A DNA stretch of 64,000 nt, taken from positions 1-64,000 of the forward strand of contig CALJGI010000037.1 in the NCBI GenBank assembly GCA_938074045.1. The letters run 5' to 3'. The position numbers and the translations under genes were made by a program. Positions 62,643 through 64,000 of the stretch are shown here, piece after piece; positions within the stretch are counted from its first letter, which is position 1; every line of letters begins with the position of its first letter. Origin of the DNA: an uncultured Halieaceae bacterium (GTDB lineage: Bacteria > Pseudomonadota > Gammaproteobacteria > Pseudomonadales > Halieaceae). The notes below the pieces were generated by a model. That model did no database searches. It saw only the letters and a program-made list of their open reading frames with translations, and was not told the DNA's origin.

Positions 62643-62937
62643 GGTCATGGCCCTCCACCATCGCACCAGCGGGGTCTTCACCGATAGGATAGCTTCTGGC
62701 AATAACATAGCTGACCGTATCTCGCTCTACATTGAAGTAGCGCCGGCATCCGGCTGAGTGATGCCACATTTCCCGATGCAGGCCGCGCGGATTCTTGCGG
62801 AAGAAGAGATAGTCACCCCACTGCTCATCTGACAGTGATTCAGGATCCCGGGGTCGGGCAATGTGTGCCTCTCCAGAGGGAGAGAACTCCTCTTCCTCGC
62901 GGAGTTCCTGGCAATAAGGGCAGTATATTTGCAGCAT
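62635..62937 (-). CDS. soxD: sarcosine oxidase delta subunit
   Basis: 100 residues, the zinc-binding small subunit. Zinc ligands are C6, C9 (CPYC), H59/H60 and C64 (HHSAGCRRYF). Family block DYLFFRKNPRGLHREMW is intact. It begins 14 bp after soxB and overlaps the start of soxA, so delta and alpha are translationally coupled. Confidence 0.95.
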   Translation of the reverse strand: MLQIYCPYCQELREEEEFSPSGEAHIARPRDPESLSDEQWGDYLFFRKNPRGLHREMWHHSAGCRRYFNVERDTVSYVIARSYPIGEDPAGAMVEGHDHE

Positions 62938-62951
62938 GCTAGATCTTCCCC

Positions 62952-64000
62952 CTAGTGCGCAACGCCGGCGGCGCCGTGCTCGTCAATCAGCGCGCCGCTG
63001 TGGAACCGATCGACGGTAAAGGGCGCAGCGAGAGAATGTAGTTTCCCTTTCGCCAGGGTATCGGCAAACACAAAGCCGGAACCGGGAGTGGCCTTGAACC
63101 CGCCGGTGCCCCAACCGCAATTGAAATAAAGTCCCGGTACGCTGGTGGCACTGATAATGGGGCAGGCATCCGGGCAGGTATCAACTATGCCACCCCACTG
63201 ACGATTCATTCGCACCCTGCTGAAAGCGGGAAACAGCTCACAGATGGCCTGTAAGGTGTGTTCAACCACATGCAGAGAACCACGCTGCCCATAGCCATTG
63301 TAGCGATCGATACCCGCACCAATCACCAGATCTCCCTTGTCAGACTGGCTGACATAACCATGTACCGCATTGGACATCACAACGGTGTCCAAACAGGGTT
63401 TCAGGGGCTCGGATACCAGCGCTTGCAACGGATGAGACTCCAGTGGGAGTCGCAGGCCAGCCATACCAGCCAATACGCCAGAGTTACCGGCTGTGACACA
63501 ACCGATACGAGCGGCGCCAATAAACCCTCGATTGGTCTCCACGCCTACCGCAACGCCATTTTGCCGGCGAATACCGGTGACCTCAGTCTGTTGAATCAGA
63601 TCAACACCGAGTGCATCGGCGCCCCGGGCATAACCCCAGGCCACCGCGTCGTGTCTTGCGGTTCCACCACGGGGTTGCCAGGAGGCACCCAGAATTGGAT
63701 AGCGGGAATCGGGAGAACAATTGAGCAGTGGTATTTTCGTCTGAATCTCAGCCGTGCTCAGCACCTCTCCATCAATGCCATTGAGTCGATTCGCGTTAAC
63801 CCTGCGCTCGATGTCGCGCATATCCTGTAGTGTATGGCCGAGGTTCATCACGCCACGCTGGCTGAACATCACATTGAAGTTGAGTTCCTGGGTCAGACCC
63901 TCCCAGAGCTTCATAGACAACTCATACAAATGAGCCGCTTCGTCCCAGAGATAATTTGAGCGAATAATAGTTGTGTTACGACCGGTGTTACCACCACCGA
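62952..64000 (-). CDS. soxB: sarcosine oxidase beta subunit, N-terminal part beyond window
   Basis: Open from the right edge to the stop at 62952, about 349 residues. The edge-proximal frame reads GGGNTGRNTTIIRSNYLWDE, matching SoxB after its N-terminal FAD motif, so roughly 60 N-terminal residues lie outside. Further blocks are GASWQPRGGTARHDAVAWGYARGAD, GYVSQSDKGDLVIGAGIDRYNGYG and NCGWGTGGFKATPGSG. A short frame beginning at TTG 63929 is only part of it. The beta subunit holds the sarcosine-oxidising FAD/FMN site and starts the soxBDAG operon. Confidence 0.95.
   Translation of the reverse strand, partial: GGGNTGRNTTIIRSNYLWDEAAHLYELSMKLWEGLTQELNFNVMFSQRGVMNLGHTLQDMRDIERRVNANRLNGIDGEVLSTAEIQTKIPLLNCSPDSRYPILGASWQPRGGTARHDAVAWGYARGADALGVDLIQQTEVTGIRRQNGVAVGVETNRGFIGAARIGCVTAGNSGVLAGMAGLRLPLESHPLQALVSEPLKPCLDTVVMSNAVHGYVSQSDKGDLVIGAGIDRYNGYGQRGSLHVVEHTLQAICELFPAFSRVRMNRQWGGIVDTCPDACPIISATSVPGLYFNCGWGTGGFKATPGSGFVFADTLAKGKLHSLAAPFTVDRFHSGALIDEHGAAGVAH

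Noticed and set aside
1..64000. CRISPR array, tRNA, rRNA, insertion sequence or prophage
   Set aside because: No regularly spaced repeats, cloverleaf or rRNA-like sequence, transposase, integrase or phage proteins were recognised on either strand.

Overview
The window looks like a chromosomal segment of a free-living, aerobic, probably marine gammaproteobacterium. The reasons are two TonB-dependent receptors, a YdbH-like envelope protein, a DUF3014 protein, a wax-ester synthase and many acyl-CoA, Rieske and flavin-dependent catabolic genes; the lineage is an inference from gene content. I saw no rRNA, tRNA, CRISPR array, phage gene or transposase. Gene density is very high. The only stretch over 300 bp without an intact gene (12122-12467) holds a decayed alpha/beta-hydrolase remnant.

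Layout. (1) 1-4.8 kb: the 5' part of a YdbH-like gene running off the left edge, a secreted DUF3604 protein and a DUF3014 protein. (2) 4.8-12.1 kb: a tightly coupled minus-strand operon, DUF1445 - pxpA - pxpB - pxpC - DUF4392 - D-amino-acid transaminase - alanine racemase, with a divergent Nramp-like transporter. It combines the known ycsF-ycsG-ycsI-kipI-kipA arrangement of Bacillus subtilis with both halves of D-glutamate cyclase and two D-amino-acid enzymes. It reads as a D-alanine / D-glutamate / 5-oxoproline interconversion module. (3) 12.4-57.2 kb: a 45-kb catabolic island of divergent operons: one P450, two Rieske oxygenases, three acyl-CoA ligases, two acyl-CoA dehydrogenase subunits of pimeloyl/steroid type, a thiolase-like putative aldolase with its DUF35 partner, three zinc-free MDR reductases, SDRs, two LLM flavoenzymes, a molybdopterin enzyme, 2-oxoacid dehydrogenase E1/E2 subunits, two ThuA proteins, two TonB receptors, an MFS transporter and a single TetR regulator. 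(4) 57.3-64 kb: a minus-strand operon soxB-soxD-soxA-soxG (heterotetrameric sarcosine oxidase) followed by xdhC and a MocA-like nucleotidyltransferase; soxB runs off the right edge.

The most notable signal is non-coding. Seven intergenic regions of the catabolic island carry one ~28-bp imperfect palindrome, consensus ACnGTCAATnCnGT with A-rich and T-rich arms, 67-89 bp upstream of the minus-strand start codon at each locus. In several copies the core doubles as a -35 box (TTGACT/TTGACG, 17-18 bp before a -10-like hexamer). Six copies lie between divergent genes, so one regulator, most simply the TetR protein at 37162-37839, could control nearly the whole island. The likely substrate class (an alicyclic, steroid-like or isoprenoid carboxylic acid) is inferred from ligase, dehydrogenase and aldolase types and is not proven by the sequence.
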